DNA of 64,000 nt from Parvibaculum sp. (lineage in GTDB: Bacteria > Pseudomonadota > Alphaproteobacteria > Parvibaculales > Parvibaculaceae), in contig NZ_JAUSBV010000002.1 in assembly GCF_030651915.1 (NCBI RefSeq), forward strand, positions 386,414 through 450,413, in the 5' to 3' direction. A model generated the notes under the pieces. That model searched no databases. It was not told where the DNA came from and saw only the letters and a program-made list of their open reading frames with translations. Numbering within the stretch: the first letter of the stretch is position 1; each line of letters starts with the position of its first letter. A program made the position numbers and the translations under genes. Below are positions 19,926-31,031 of the stretch, piece after piece.

Positions 19926-22127
19926 ATGGCCTCCGAAATATCCACAAGCCCCAACCGCATGGCGCCGCCCGAAAGCGTTGCCGTGCTGGTGCCGCTGGCA
20001 TTGCCGGAACCCTATGATTATGCGGTGCCGGCGGGGTTAACCCTTTCGCCGGGCGATTATGTTGCGGTGCCGCTCGGCGCGCAGGAACTGATCGGTGTCG
20101 TCTGGGGGCCGGGCAGCGGCGCAATCGAGCGCAAGCGATTGAAATCCGTCAGCGAGCGGCTCGAGGCGCCGCCCATGCCCGAGGCGCTCAGGCGTTTCAT
20201 CGACTGGGTCTCGGGCTACACGCTGGCCCCGCGCGGTTCGGTGCTGAGGCTGGCGATCCGGGCGCCGGGTGCGCTCGAGCCGCCGCGGCTCAGGATCGCC
20301 TACCAGCTCACCGATGCCCGCCCGGCGCGGATGACGCCGGCCCGCCTGCGCGTCGTCGAAACGGCCGGCGACGGTTTTGTCCGCACTGTGCGCGAGCTGG
20401 CCGAGGCGGCCGGCGTTTCGGACGGCGTCGTGCGCGGGCTGGTCGAGGCCGGCACGCTCACCCCTGTCGAAATGCCGGCGGAAGCGCCGTTCCCGTCGCC
20501 CGAACCCGATGCGCAAGGCATGGCGTTGTCGCCTGATCAGGCCGAGGCCGCCGCGGCGCTGGTCGCCAGCGTTGCCGCCGGCGCCTATTCGGCGACGCTG
20601 CTCGACGGCGTCACCGGCTCGGGCAAGACCGAGGTCTATTTCGAGGCCGTGGCCGAGGCGCTCCGGCGCGGCGCGCAAGTGCTGATCCTGCTGCCCGAGA
20701 TCGCGCTGACCCAGCAATTTCTCGATCGTTTCGAGCAGCGCTTCGGCTGCCGCCCGGCCGAGTGGCATTCCGATCTGTCGACGCGCGAACGGGCGCGGGT
20801 CTGGCGCGGCGTTGCCGAAGGCCGCGCCCGCGTGGTGGTCGGCGCGCGTTCGGCGCTCTTCCTGCCCTTTCCGGAACTCGGTCTCATCATTGTCGATGAA
20901 GAGCACGAGGCGGCCTTCAAGCAGGAAGACGGCGTTGCCTATCATGCGCGCGACATGGCCGTGGTGCGCGCTTCGCTCGGCGCCTTTCCGATCGTGCTGA
21001 GTTCGGCCACGCCCTCGCTCGAAACCGTCGTCAATGCCGATCAGGGCCGCTACCGGCGGCTGCGTCTTGAAGCGCGGCACGGCGTCGCCGAGATGCCGCA
21101 GATCGAGGCGATCGACATGCGCCGCGATCCGCCGGAACGCGGGCGCTGGCTGTCGCCGCGCCTCGTGATCGAAATGACGCGGGCGCTCGAGGCCGGCGAA
21201 CAGGCGATGCTGTTTCTCAACCGCCGCGGCTATGCGCCGCTGACGCTCTGCCGCAGTTGCGGCCATCGCTTCGAATGCCCGCAATGTTCGAGCTGGCTGG
21301 TCGAACATCGTTTCCGCCGCGAGCTGGCCTGTCATCATTGCGGCTACACCGCGCCGGTGCCGACGTCCTGTCCGGCGTGCGGCGAGCCGGAGGCGCTGGT
21401 TGCCTGCGGCCCGGGCGTCGAGCGCATCGCCGAGGAAGTCGCCACGCTTTTTCCGGATGCGCGCACTGCCATCGTTTCTTCCGACAATCTGCGCGGGCCG
21501 GCCGCGCATCGGGCGGTCTTCGCCGCCATCGAGGCGCGCGAGATCGACATCATTGTCGGCACCCAGATTGTCGCCAAGGGCCATCACTTTCCCTGGCTGA
21601 CGCTGGTCGGCGTCGTCGATGCCGATCTCGGTCTCGAAAATGGCGATCTGCGCGCCGCCGAACGCACCTTCCAACTGCTGCAGCAGGTGGCGGGCCGGGC
21701 CGGTCGCGCCGAGCGGCCGGGCCGCGTCTTCCTGCAAACCTACATGCCCGAACACGGCGTCATGCGGGCGCTCTGCTCGGGCGACCGCGATGCCTTTCTC
21801 GACCGCGAAGCGCAGGCGCGCGAGCGGGTCCATCTGCCGCCGTTCGGCCGGCTGGTCGGCGTCGTCGTCGCCTCGGCCGATGCGGAGCTGGCGCGGCGCA
21901 CCGCCCGCGACATGAGCCGCTGCGTGCCGAAAGCCGATGAGGTTTCGGTGCTGGGGCCGGCGCCGGCGCCGATGGCGCTGCTGCGCGGCCGCACGCGGCT
22001 CAGGTTTCTGGTCAAGGCCGGCCGCAACATCAATGTGCAGGCCTTCATGCAGGCCTGGCTCGGGCCGCTCAAGCTGCCGAACGCGGTCCGCGTCTCGGTC
22101 GATATCGATCCCTACAGCTTCATGTAA
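19926..22127 (+). CDS. priA: primosomal replication protein N' (PriA helicase)
   Basis: The 733-residue superfamily-2 helicase restarts stalled replication forks. The N-terminal 3'-DNA-end-binding domain is present (LPLALPEPYDYAVPAG style start), Walker A is GVTGSGKTE with Lys234, the DEEH box is IIVDEEHEAAF, and zinc-binding cysteines occur as CRSCGHRFECPQC and CHHCGY...CPACG, inserted between the helicase lobes. The length is normal. It is divergent from the transaldolase gene and precedes the atp operon, an order common in alphaproteobacteria. Confidence 0.95.
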   Translation: MASEISTSPNRMAPPESVAVLVPLALPEPYDYAVPAGLTLSPGDYVAVPLGAQELIGVVWGPGSGAIERKRLKSVSERLEAPPMPEALRRFIDWVSGYTLAPRGSVLRLAIRAPGALEPPRLRIAYQLTDARPARMTPARLRVVETAGDGFVRTVRELAEAAGVSDGVVRGLVEAGTLTPVEMPAEAPFPSPEPDAQGMALSPDQAEAAAALVASVAAGAYSATLLDGVTGSGKTEVYFEAVAEALRRGAQVLILLPEIALTQQFLDRFEQRFGCRPAEWHSDLSTRERARVWRGVAEGRARVVVGARSALFLPFPELGLIIVDEEHEAAFKQEDGVAYHARDMAVVRASLGAFPIVLSSATPSLETVVNADQGRYRRLRLEARHGVAEMPQIEAIDMRRDPPERGRWLSPRLVIEMTRALEAGEQAMLFLNRRGYAPLTLCRSCGHRFECPQCSSWLVEHRFRRELACHHCGYTAPVPTSCPACGEPEALVACGPGVERIAEEVATLFPDARTAIVSSDNLRGPAAHRAVFAAIEAREIDIIVGTQIVAKGHHFPWLTLVGVVDADLGLENGDLRAAERTFQLLQQVAGRAGRAERPGRVFLQTYMPEHGVMRALCSGDRDAFLDREAQARERVHLPPFGRLVGVVVASADAELARRTARDMSRCVPKADEVSVLGPAPAPMALLRGRTRLRFLVKAGRNINVQAFMQAWLGPLKLPNAVRVSVDIDPYSFM

Positions 22128-22394
22128 CGGCAAGCGTGACCCGCAAGGTCAAGCGGACGCTGCGGCAGGCCCGGCGCGGGCCCGCAGCGATGCCCAAAAT
22201 GCCGCAGGGCCGGCCATTTCCGGGCGTTCCTGTTGCGCCGGCGAAGGCCATGTGTTACCTAACGCGCGGCCTCGGGGGCAGGGCACTTTCCCGCGTTTCT
22301 TCGGGCTGAAATAAGCTAGCGATTTCAAATAGTTGGCGGCAGGCTCCGGCCTCGCGCGCCGGCCCTCACGACAAAGCACAGGCGAGCGCCGCAC

Positions 22395-22951
22395 GTGTCA
22401 TCAGATCACCCCGTTTCCGGCATGGCCGGCCGTTATGCGACGGCCCTGTTCGAACTGGCCGAAGCGCAGAACGCGCTCGACGCTGTTGCGGCCGATCTTG
22501 CCGCGATCGCCGCCATGCTGGGCGCGAGCGGCGACCTGACGCGCCTCGTCAAGAGCCCGATTTTCAGCGCCGACGAGCAGGGGCGCGCCTTTGCCGCCGT
22601 GCTCGACAAGGCCGGCACTTCGACGCTGGTCAAGAATTTCGTCGGCCTCGTCATCCGCAACCGCCGTCTCTTTGCGCTGGCCGACATGATCGCGGGCTAT
22701 CGCGCGATCCTCGCCCGCAAGCGCGGCGAGATGACGGCCGATGTGACCTCGGCGCATCCGCTCAATGATGCGCAGGTCGAAGCCCTCAAGGCGTCCTTGA
22801 AGACGGCCACGGGCAAGGACGTGCAGATCGACACCAGCGTCGATGCCTCGCTTCTCGGCGGCCTGATCGTCAAGGTCGGCAGCCGCATGATCGACTCGTC
22901 GCTGAAGACCAAGCTCAATTCTCTCCAGATTGCCATGAAAGAGGCCTCCTG

Positions 22952-22952
<1 letters not shown>
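22395..22952 (+). CDS. atpH: ATP synthase delta subunit
   Basis: The 185-residue delta subunit (OSCP type) forms part of the peripheral stalk linking F1 to Fo. [12 protein letters not shown] at the N terminus, [13 protein letters not shown] in the middle and [22 protein letters not shown] at the C terminus are characteristic. The gene starts with GTG at 22395 (CAGGCGAG upstream); the internal ATG at residue 15 would truncate the conserved first helix. The stop overlaps the atpA start. The 267 bases upstream hold the operon promoter, which I cannot pinpoint. Confidence 0.95.
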
Positions 22953-24481
<1,529 letters not shown>

Positions 24482-24504
24482 GCGCGCGTAAAAGGTAAGG
24501 GCGA

Positions 24505-25389
24505 ATGGCCAGCCTCAAGGACCTTAGAAACCGCATCGCCAGCGTCAAGGCGACGCAGAAGATCACCAAGGCGATGCAGATGGTCGCCGCCGCGAAACTG
24601 CGCCGTGCGCAGGAAGCGGCGGAAGCCGCGCGTCCCTATGCCGAGCGCATGGACCGCGTGCTTGCCAATCTCTCGGCCGGCATGGCCGGCCGCGCCGATG
24701 CGCCGGCACTCCTGGCCGGCACCGGCAGCGACAAGGTGCATCTGGTTGTCGTCGCCACCGCCGATCGCGGTCTCTGCGGCGGTTTCAACTCCTCGATCGC
24801 GCGTCTCGCCCGCACGCATATCCGCAAGCTGATCGGCGAAGGCAAGACGGTGAAGATCCTCACCGTCGGCCGCAAGGGCCGCGATGCGCTGCGCCGCGAT
24901 TTCGGCGACAAGATTATCCGGTCGTGGGAATTCACCGGCATCCGCCAGATCGGTTTCGCACAGGCCGAAGATATTTCGCGCGCCGTGCTGGAGCTTTTCG
25001 AAGCCGGCGAGTTCGATGTGGCGACGCTTTTCTATTCGAAATTCGTCAACGTCGTCAGCCAGATCCCGACCGCCCAGCAGCTGATCCCGGCCAGCGTGCC
25101 GGCGGGTGCCGGCGGCGGTGTCGATCTCGGCGGCGCGGTTTACGAATACGAGCCCGACGAGACCGAGATCCTGAAGGACATTCTGCCGCGCAACCTGTCG
25201 GTGCAGATTTTCCGCGGGCTGCTCGAAAACGTGGCGGGTGAATTCGGCGCCAAGATGTCGGCCATGGACAGCGCCACCCGCAACGCCGGCGACATGATCA
25301 AGAAGCTCAACATCACCTACAACCGTTCGCGGCAGGCGATGATCACCAAGGAACTGATCGAAATTATCTCGGGCGCTGAAGCGCTCTAG
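24505..25389 (+). CDS. atpG: ATP synthase gamma subunit
   Basis: The 294-residue central-stalk rotor subunit. The N-terminal coiled helix [31 protein letters not shown] and the C-terminal helix ending [21 protein letters not shown] are typical; SDRGLCGG-like motif appears as [11 protein letters not shown]. It is followed by a 135-base gap holding a palindromic repeat before atpD, whereas atpG and atpD are often only a few tens of bases apart. Confidence 0.97.
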   Translation: MASLKDLRNRIASVKATQKITKAMQMVAAAKLRRAQEAAEAARPYAERMDRVLANLSAGMAGRADAPALLAGTGSDKVHLVVVATADRGLCGGFNSSIARLARTHIRKLIGEGKTVKILTVGRKGRDALRRDFGDKIIRSWEFTGIRQIGFAQAEDISRAVLELFEAGEFDVATLFYSKFVNVVSQIPTAQQLIPASVPAGAGGGVDLGGAVYEYEPDETEILKDILPRNLSVQIFRGLLENVAGEFGAKMSAMDSATRNAGDMIKKLNITYNRSRQAMITKELIEIISGAEAL

Positions 25390-25492
25390 AGCAATTCCAG
25401 GAAAAGTGGAAACCGGTTTTCCGTCCGGAATTGCGTAATACCAATGGTTAGACCGGTTCATCGATTCAACGAAGCGATGAACCGGTCTAGAA
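25385..25492. repeat. palindromic repeat between atpG and atpD
   Basis: The element has two modules. Module one is a nested hairpin: GCAATTCC (25391-25398) pairs with GGAATTGC (25427-25434), and inside it GGAAAA pairs with TTTTCC. Module two is a perfect inverted repeat with 15-bp arms, TAGACCGGTTCATCG (25449-25463) and its complement (25475-25489). Both ends carry CTAGA. The first module closely resembles the GAGCAATTCC...GGAATTGC palindromes that are abundant in rhizobial genomes. It lies inside an operon, so it will be transcribed and could protect or process the mRNA between atpG and atpD. Confidence 0.75.
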
Positions 25493-25503
25493 CGATCCCC
25501 TAA

Positions 25504-26961
<1,458 letters not shown>

Positions 26962-26984
26962 TCCGTCCGACAAGGTGAAGTTCG

Positions 26985-27383
26985 ATGGCTGACAAGCTGC
27001 AATTCGATCTCGTCTCGCCCGAGCGCCTGCTCTTTTCGGGCCAGGTCGACATGGTGGCGATTCCCGGCGCCGAGGGCGACATGGGCATCATGGCGGGCCA
27101 TGCGCCGGTCATGTCGACGCTGCGTCCCGGCATCGTCAATATCGACGAGGCCGGCAAGCCGCAGCAGCGGATTTTCGTGCGTGGCGGTTTTGCCGAAGTG
27201 ACGCCCAAGGGCCTCACTGTGCTGGCCGAGTTCACCGTGCCGCTGGCCGAGCTCGACGCTGCCGCGCTCGACCGCGAAATCGCCCATGCGCAGGAAGACG
27301 TCACCGACGCCAAATCCGACGCCAAGCGTCAGGCGGCGCAGGAAAAGCTCGACCACCTGAAGCAGCTCCGCCAGGTGATCTGA
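26985..27383 (+). CDS. atpC: ATP synthase epsilon subunit
   Basis: The 132-residue regulatory subunit has the N-terminal beta-sandwich (KLQFDLVSPERLLFSGQVDMVAIPGAEGDMGIMAGHAPVM) and the short C-terminal helical pair that can inhibit ATP hydrolysis. It begins 23 bases after atpD and closes the operon. A large inverted repeat follows in the 3' region. Confidence 0.95.
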   Translation: MADKLQFDLVSPERLLFSGQVDMVAIPGAEGDMGIMAGHAPVMSTLRPGIVNIDEAGKPQQRIFVRGGFAEVTPKGLTVLAEFTVPLAELDAAALDREIAHAQEDVTDAKSDAKRQAAQEKLDHLKQLRQVI

Positions 27384-27751
27384 GGATCGGCGATTGCACG
27401 CTCTTTCCACCCTCCCCCTGAGGGAGGGTCAAACCGCTGCAAGCGGTTTGGGGAGGGGTGCTCCGTTGTCGGCGGATGCAGGAATCTCGATTATGCGTCG
27501 CAGTTCCCCGCTTACCCCTCCCCGAAATTTCCTTCGCTGACGCTCAGCAAATTTCGACCCTCCCTCAGGGGGAGGGTGGAAAAAGAAGCAGTGGATAGCG
27601 CCCCAACCCCTTGCAAAGCCCCGCATTTTCCGCCCATGCGGCAATCGGCCTCGCGGGTCTTCACCGCGTCATGCTCCTGATTATATAGTTTTTGTGTCAC
27701 AAGGGTCGGCCGCGTGGCCGCCCGAACGGGCCCTCAAGGGCAAAGGAACGC
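27384..27751. other. intergenic region after atpC
   Basis: The 368-base gap is filled mostly by the composite inverted repeat at 27404-27582. The remaining part up to the ferritin-like gene includes TATATAGTTTTTGTGTCACAAG near 27681-27703, the only AT-rich patch and the likely promoter zone of that gene. I see no coding frame. Confidence 0.6.
27404..27582. repeat. composite inverted repeat with 27-bp perfect outer arms
   Basis: The outer arms (27404-27430 and 27556-27582) are perfect complements beginning TTTCCACCCTCCCCCTG. Each arm folds on itself because it contains CCCTCCC...GGGAGGG. Inside, GGGGAGGGGT (27450-27459) is complementary to ACCCCTCCCC (27514-27523). The segment between outer and inner arms differs on the two sides: AAACCGCT-gca-AGCGGTTT on the left, and an AAATTTC...GAAATTT-like hairpin on the right. 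Repeats of this CCCTCCC type with exchangeable inner hairpins occur between genes in many alphaproteobacteria. It may also terminate the atp transcript. Confidence 0.75.
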
Positions 27752-28576
27752 ATGACCCGTCACTGGACGCTCGACGACATCGCCTGGCAGGATTTCGACC
27801 CGACAAAGGTCGATCCCGAGATCCTGCGCGCCGTCAAGGCGGCCGCGATGGTCGAATTCAACGCGCCCGATTACGTGACCTATCTCTGCAACGTCTTTTC
27901 CGACCGTCCCGACATCAAGGAAACGATCCACAAATGGGGCGCGGAGGAAGTGCAGCACGGGCAGGCGCTGGCGCGCTGGGCCGAATTGGCCGATCCCGAT
28001 TTCAATTTCGATGAAGCCTTCAAGCGTTTTCGCGACGGCTATTCGATCCCTGTCGACGCCATCCAGTCGGTGCGCGGCAGCCGCGGCGGCGAGCTGATCG
28101 CGCGCTGCGTCGTCGAGAGCGGCACCTCGTCTTACTACGCCGCCATCAAGGATGCGACCGACGAGCCGGTACTGAAACAGATCGCGGCCAATATCGCCGC
28201 CGACGAATTCCGCCACTACAAACTTTTCTATGACGGCTTCAATGCGCTCGACGAGGCAAAGCCCTCGATCCTCGCGCGTATCCGCGTTGCGCTCGGCCGC
28301 ATCTCGGAAGCCGATGACGACGAACTGGCCTGCGCCTATTACGCCGCCAACACGCCGGCCGATGGCAGCGTGCCTTATGAGCGTGTGCGTTTTGCGAAAG
28401 CCTATGAGAAGCGCGCGCTCGGCCTTTATCGCCGCCAGCATGTCGAGCGGCTGATCTCGATGGTCGGCAAGGCCGCCGGCCTCCGGCCGCAGGGCCGGCC
28501 GATGCGCGCGGTGATCGCGCTGGCCTGGCGCTACTGGCGTTTCCGCAACTGGCGTCTGGCGCGTGCGGCGGTCTGA
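27752..28576 (+). CDS. ferritin-like di-iron domain protein
   Basis: The 274-residue helical protein has paired Glu/His motifs of di-iron four-helix bundles: Glu in MVEFNAPDY (about residue 35), EEVQHGQAL (about 68-76), Glu in VVESGTSS (about 121) and ADEFRHYKLF (about 152-161). The EExxH and DExxH motifs fit the ferritin-like/acyl-ACP-desaturase-like superfamily. It could be an oxidase, hydroxylase or iron-handling protein; the substrate is unknown. The C-terminal 40 residues are basic and Trp/Arg-rich (WRYWRFRNWRLARAA), suggesting membrane or nucleic acid contact. ATG 27752 follows AAAGGAAC. There is no operon partner. Confidence 0.75.
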   Translation: MTRHWTLDDIAWQDFDPTKVDPEILRAVKAAAMVEFNAPDYVTYLCNVFSDRPDIKETIHKWGAEEVQHGQALARWAELADPDFNFDEAFKRFRDGYSIPVDAIQSVRGSRGGELIARCVVESGTSSYYAAIKDATDEPVLKQIAANIAADEFRHYKLFYDGFNALDEAKPSILARIRVALGRISEADDDELACAYYAANTPADGSVPYERVRFAKAYEKRALGLYRRQHVERLISMVGKAAGLRPQGRPMRAVIALAWRYWRFRNWRLARAAV

Positions 28577-28591
28577 ACCGCGCCGTCCGTT

Positions 28592-28677
28592 TCAGCCGGC
28601 CGGGCGCCGTTCCATTTCATCCTCGACATAAAGAAGTGCCGCTTCGCCGTCTTGTGCCGCGCCGGCAAGGGCCGGGG
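28592..28677 (-). pseudogene. C-terminal stub of a LytM-like gene
   Basis: The minus strand reads about 29 residues ending EAALLYVEDEMERRPAG-stop, which align with the last part of the intact LytM-like protein to the right (QAALLYFADKTTGPPGT). Everything upstream of this C-terminal piece is missing; the stub abuts the other stub at 28678. Divergence from the intact copy is considerable, so the duplication is not recent. Confidence 0.6.
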
Positions 28678-28770
28678 CGACGCTGGGACTATGCCGACTA
28701 CGCCTTCCGGACGCGAATTCTTCCGTTGGCGGAGGAAATGCGGGCGATCGGAGCCGGTTGGGAGGAGTGA
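28678..28770 (+). pseudogene. C-terminal stub of a four-helix sensor-like gene
   Basis: The frame encodes RRWDYADYAFRTRILPLAE and on to EE-stop, about 30 residues that match the C terminus of the intact gene at 29827-30912 (RRWDYADYAFRTRIMPLAD). There is no start codon or upstream domain. It lies back to back with the LytM-like stub, mirroring the order of the intact divergent pair with its whole middle deleted. Confidence 0.7.
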
Positions 28771-28797
28771 AGCGTCTGCCGGCTGCGGTGCCGCGCT

Positions 28798-29586
28798 TCA
28801 CGTTCCGGGCGGTCCGGTTGTCTTGTCCGCAAAATAGAGAAGGGCGGCCTGGCCGGTATCGACGCCATCTTCCAGCGCGGGGGCTGCCATGTCGGGCATT
28901 GTGCCGAGTTCGGTGTCATGTTGGATGCTGTCGCCGCGCGCCACGGCAATATTTCCGAGCCCGGCCAGCGTCAGCCGCTCGGCGGTCTCGGTCTCGATGA
29001 TGACGACGCCGAGATAGCCTTGGAAGGGCGCGGCATAGACGATGCGGCCTGCGGCGGGACTGCGCAGCATGCATCCGTAGGGCACGGGCACCACATAGCT
29101 CGTTGCGTGGCGTTTCGCCGTGCCGTTCGGTTCGGAAAGAGCGCCTGGCGGAGCCTTTGTCCAGATCCTGTTGGCGTCCCAGCTGGCGACGCGACCCGAC
29201 TTGTCGAAGCAGCCGGGCCGGACCGAGGCCTCGACCTGCGCGACAAGCGTCACGACTTCCGCCGCGATATCAACTGACTGTGCGAGCGAAAGATCCTCGC
29301 TTGTGAGCAAGGTCGCCAGGCGCGATGGAGCGGCCGGCGGTGCCGCGAAGGTTGAGAGGTCGGTGCAGAAGGCGGCGAAAGTGTCGTGGCTTTCCGGATG
29401 CCCCGTTCCGCGCAAACAGTCGATGAGATGAGCGGGGCCTGAAAACGAGGGTCTTTCAAGCGGTCGCGGAATTGTTTCTTCAACGACATCGCTATAGGCC
29501 ATGCTGAAAAGGCGATAGGCCGCGCTCCGCGTGTCTTCGCTTAGAACAAAGAAGAAAAAAACGATAGCGAGCAATATGCGTGTCAT
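28798..29586 (-). CDS. degenerate LytM (M23)-like periplasmic protein
   Basis: The 262-residue protein has an N-terminal signal or anchor helix (ILLAIVFFFFVLS), then a Cys-containing central region (about 40-150), and a C-terminal beta-domain (about 165-262). That domain reads SPAAGRIVYAAPFQGYLGVVIIE...LAGLGNIAVARGDSI...LLYF, which follows the LytM/EnvC strand order, but the zinc ligands HxxxD and HxH are absent. Such degenerate LytM proteins activate cell-wall amidases rather than cut peptidoglycan (family knowledge). I use ATG 29586 because a GGAGGA lies 10 bases upstream. The gene is divergent from a four-helix protein, and a stub of its relative lies just downstream. Confidence 0.6.
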   Translation of the reverse strand: MTRILLAIVFFFFVLSEDTRSAAYRLFSMAYSDVVEETIPRPLERPSFSGPAHLIDCLRGTGHPESHDTFAAFCTDLSTFAAPPAAPSRLATLLTSEDLSLAQSVDIAAEVVTLVAQVEASVRPGCFDKSGRVASWDANRIWTKAPPGALSEPNGTAKRHATSYVVPVPYGCMLRSPAAGRIVYAAPFQGYLGVVIIETETAERLTLAGLGNIAVARGDSIQHDTELGTMPDMAAPALEDGVDTGQAALLYFADKTTGPPGT

Positions 29587-29592
29587 GGACAA

Positions 29593-29609
29593 GGCATCCT
29601 CCGGATGCC
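29593..29609 (-). promoter_or_regulatory. hairpin covering the ribosome-binding site of the LytM-like gene
   Basis: On the minus strand GGCATCC-GGA-GGATGCC is a perfect 7-bp hairpin, and the Shine-Dalgarno GGAGGA is its loop plus first stem bases. It ends 6 bases before the start codon. If it folds, it would lower initiation. Confidence 0.4.
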
Positions 29610-29826
29610 GGACCGTCCCCGCCGTCCATGTCGCCTGTTGATTGGCACCCGGACGCTTGCCGCCTTTTCATCTGCCCACAAAAAACATGTGGTGGCCAGC
29701 GAATTCGGATGAACAGGTGAAACGTGAATTTGCGGCGACTTAAACAGTTCGGACTTCCCATGACCCAATATTAAGCGCTAGATATGAACAAATGGGTGGC
29801 CGGGCGACGAAATCGGTGAGGTTTTC

Positions 29827-30912
29827 GTGCCGCTTGTTGTTACTCAGGATACGGAAAATGTCCGGCGCTCTCGCAATGGGTTGACGCCGGATGCCGCTGG
29901 CAGGCGGCAATCGCCCGATTTCCGCGCCAATCGCTCGCCGTTCCGGAAAATAGCATTGATGAATGTCGTCGGCGTTCCGCTCTCCCGGGGCGGTTGGTTG
30001 CTGATGATGTCGATTGCCGCTGCTCTTGTTGCAGCCGGGCTGGCGGTGGCCATTCTGGTCGGGGTAAATCCTGCGGAGTGGAGCAAGTTGTCGGTGCGCG
30101 CGCCCGATGCGCTTTCGCGCATTGGTGAAGTCCGAGCATCGGAAGACCGCGGCGCGGCCGGCTTCGAGAGACTTCTTGTCGAAGCGGCCGTTTCCCGGCA
30201 GGTCAGCCTTATTGCGCTGCAGGGCTATCTTCTGACCGGCGCGGCGGGCTTCAAGGCCGAATGGCAGGTTGCCGTCGCCAGGTTGCAATCCGCGGCGGAA
30301 GGACTTGAAACCGATTCCGGTTTCTGGACCGATGGGCAGCATCTCGTTCAGCTGGTCGAGATGAAGCGGCTTGTCGGACAGTTCGTCGCCGAGCAGCAGG
30401 CGGTGGCGGAGATGATCGGAACCGTCACCCGTTTTCCCGGACGTCAGCTTTTCAACGAGGATGTCGGACCGGCGCTTGCCGAGGCGCAGGCGATCTGCGC
30501 CGACGTGCTGGGCGCCATGCTGGCCGGTTCCACGCCTGAAGATGCTGCGGCGATCGATCCCGTGGCGCGTTTGCGCGGCGATCTTCAGGCAATGAGAGCG
30601 GCGCTTGCGATCTATGCGGCCACGGATGGCAATGTGGCAATGCCGGATCCCGCCAGTCCGGCGCGGCTTGCGGCCATGATCGACACGCTTCATGCCATCC
30701 GTATGGATGTTCCGGCCGCGATCAGGCCGAAGCTCGACAGGCTCGCCTACCTCATCGGGTCATCCGACGAAAACCTGCAACGAATTTCAGCCCTGCGGAC
30801 AAGCCGGCGTTGGGACTATGCGGATTATGCCTTTCGCACACGGATCATGCCGCTGGCCGACAGGCTCCGTGCCATCAGCGACGTCTGGGAGGGAGGCGTC
30901 AAACGGGAATGA
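29827..30912 (+). CDS. membrane-anchored four-helix sensor-like protein, copy 1
   Basis: The 361-residue protein has a basic cytoplasmic N terminus (1-55), one membrane helix (about 58-80) and a long helical region that resembles the periplasmic four-helix ligand domains of chemoreceptors and CHASE3 sensors (VSLIALQGYLLTG, then HLVQLVEMKRLVGQFVAEQQ). No HAMP, methyl-accepting, kinase or GGDEF output follows, so it is a sensor domain without an output module. I choose the GTG at 29827 because MPLVVTQD matches MPFVVNRD at the start of copy 2 and GAGG lies 5 bases upstream; ATG 29959 is an alternative. It is divergent from the LytM-like gene. Function is not known. Confidence 0.65.
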   Translation: MPLVVTQDTENVRRSRNGLTPDAAGRRQSPDFRANRSPFRKIALMNVVGVPLSRGGWLLMMSIAAALVAAGLAVAILVGVNPAEWSKLSVRAPDALSRIGEVRASEDRGAAGFERLLVEAAVSRQVSLIALQGYLLTGAAGFKAEWQVAVARLQSAAEGLETDSGFWTDGQHLVQLVEMKRLVGQFVAEQQAVAEMIGTVTRFPGRQLFNEDVGPALAEAQAICADVLGAMLAGSTPEDAAAIDPVARLRGDLQAMRAALAIYAATDGNVAMPDPASPARLAAMIDTLHAIRMDVPAAIRPKLDRLAYLIGSSDENLQRISALRTSRRWDYADYAFRTRIMPLADRLRAISDVWEGGVKRE

Positions 30913-31031
30913 CCGGCGACAAGCCTGCCTCTCGCCCGGGGTCTCTCCGGCCGCCCGTCGCCCAACGCGATGATGGTGCGCCGCCGGCCCCATGGATTGA
31001 CCGCGCCGGGGGCGATGCCGGCAGGAATGAG

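Noticed and set aside
30909-31031. Coupled ATGA start for the second four-helix protein
   Set aside because: Possible, but the MPxVV start at 31032 has the better ribosome-binding site and matches copy 1; kept only as an alternative.
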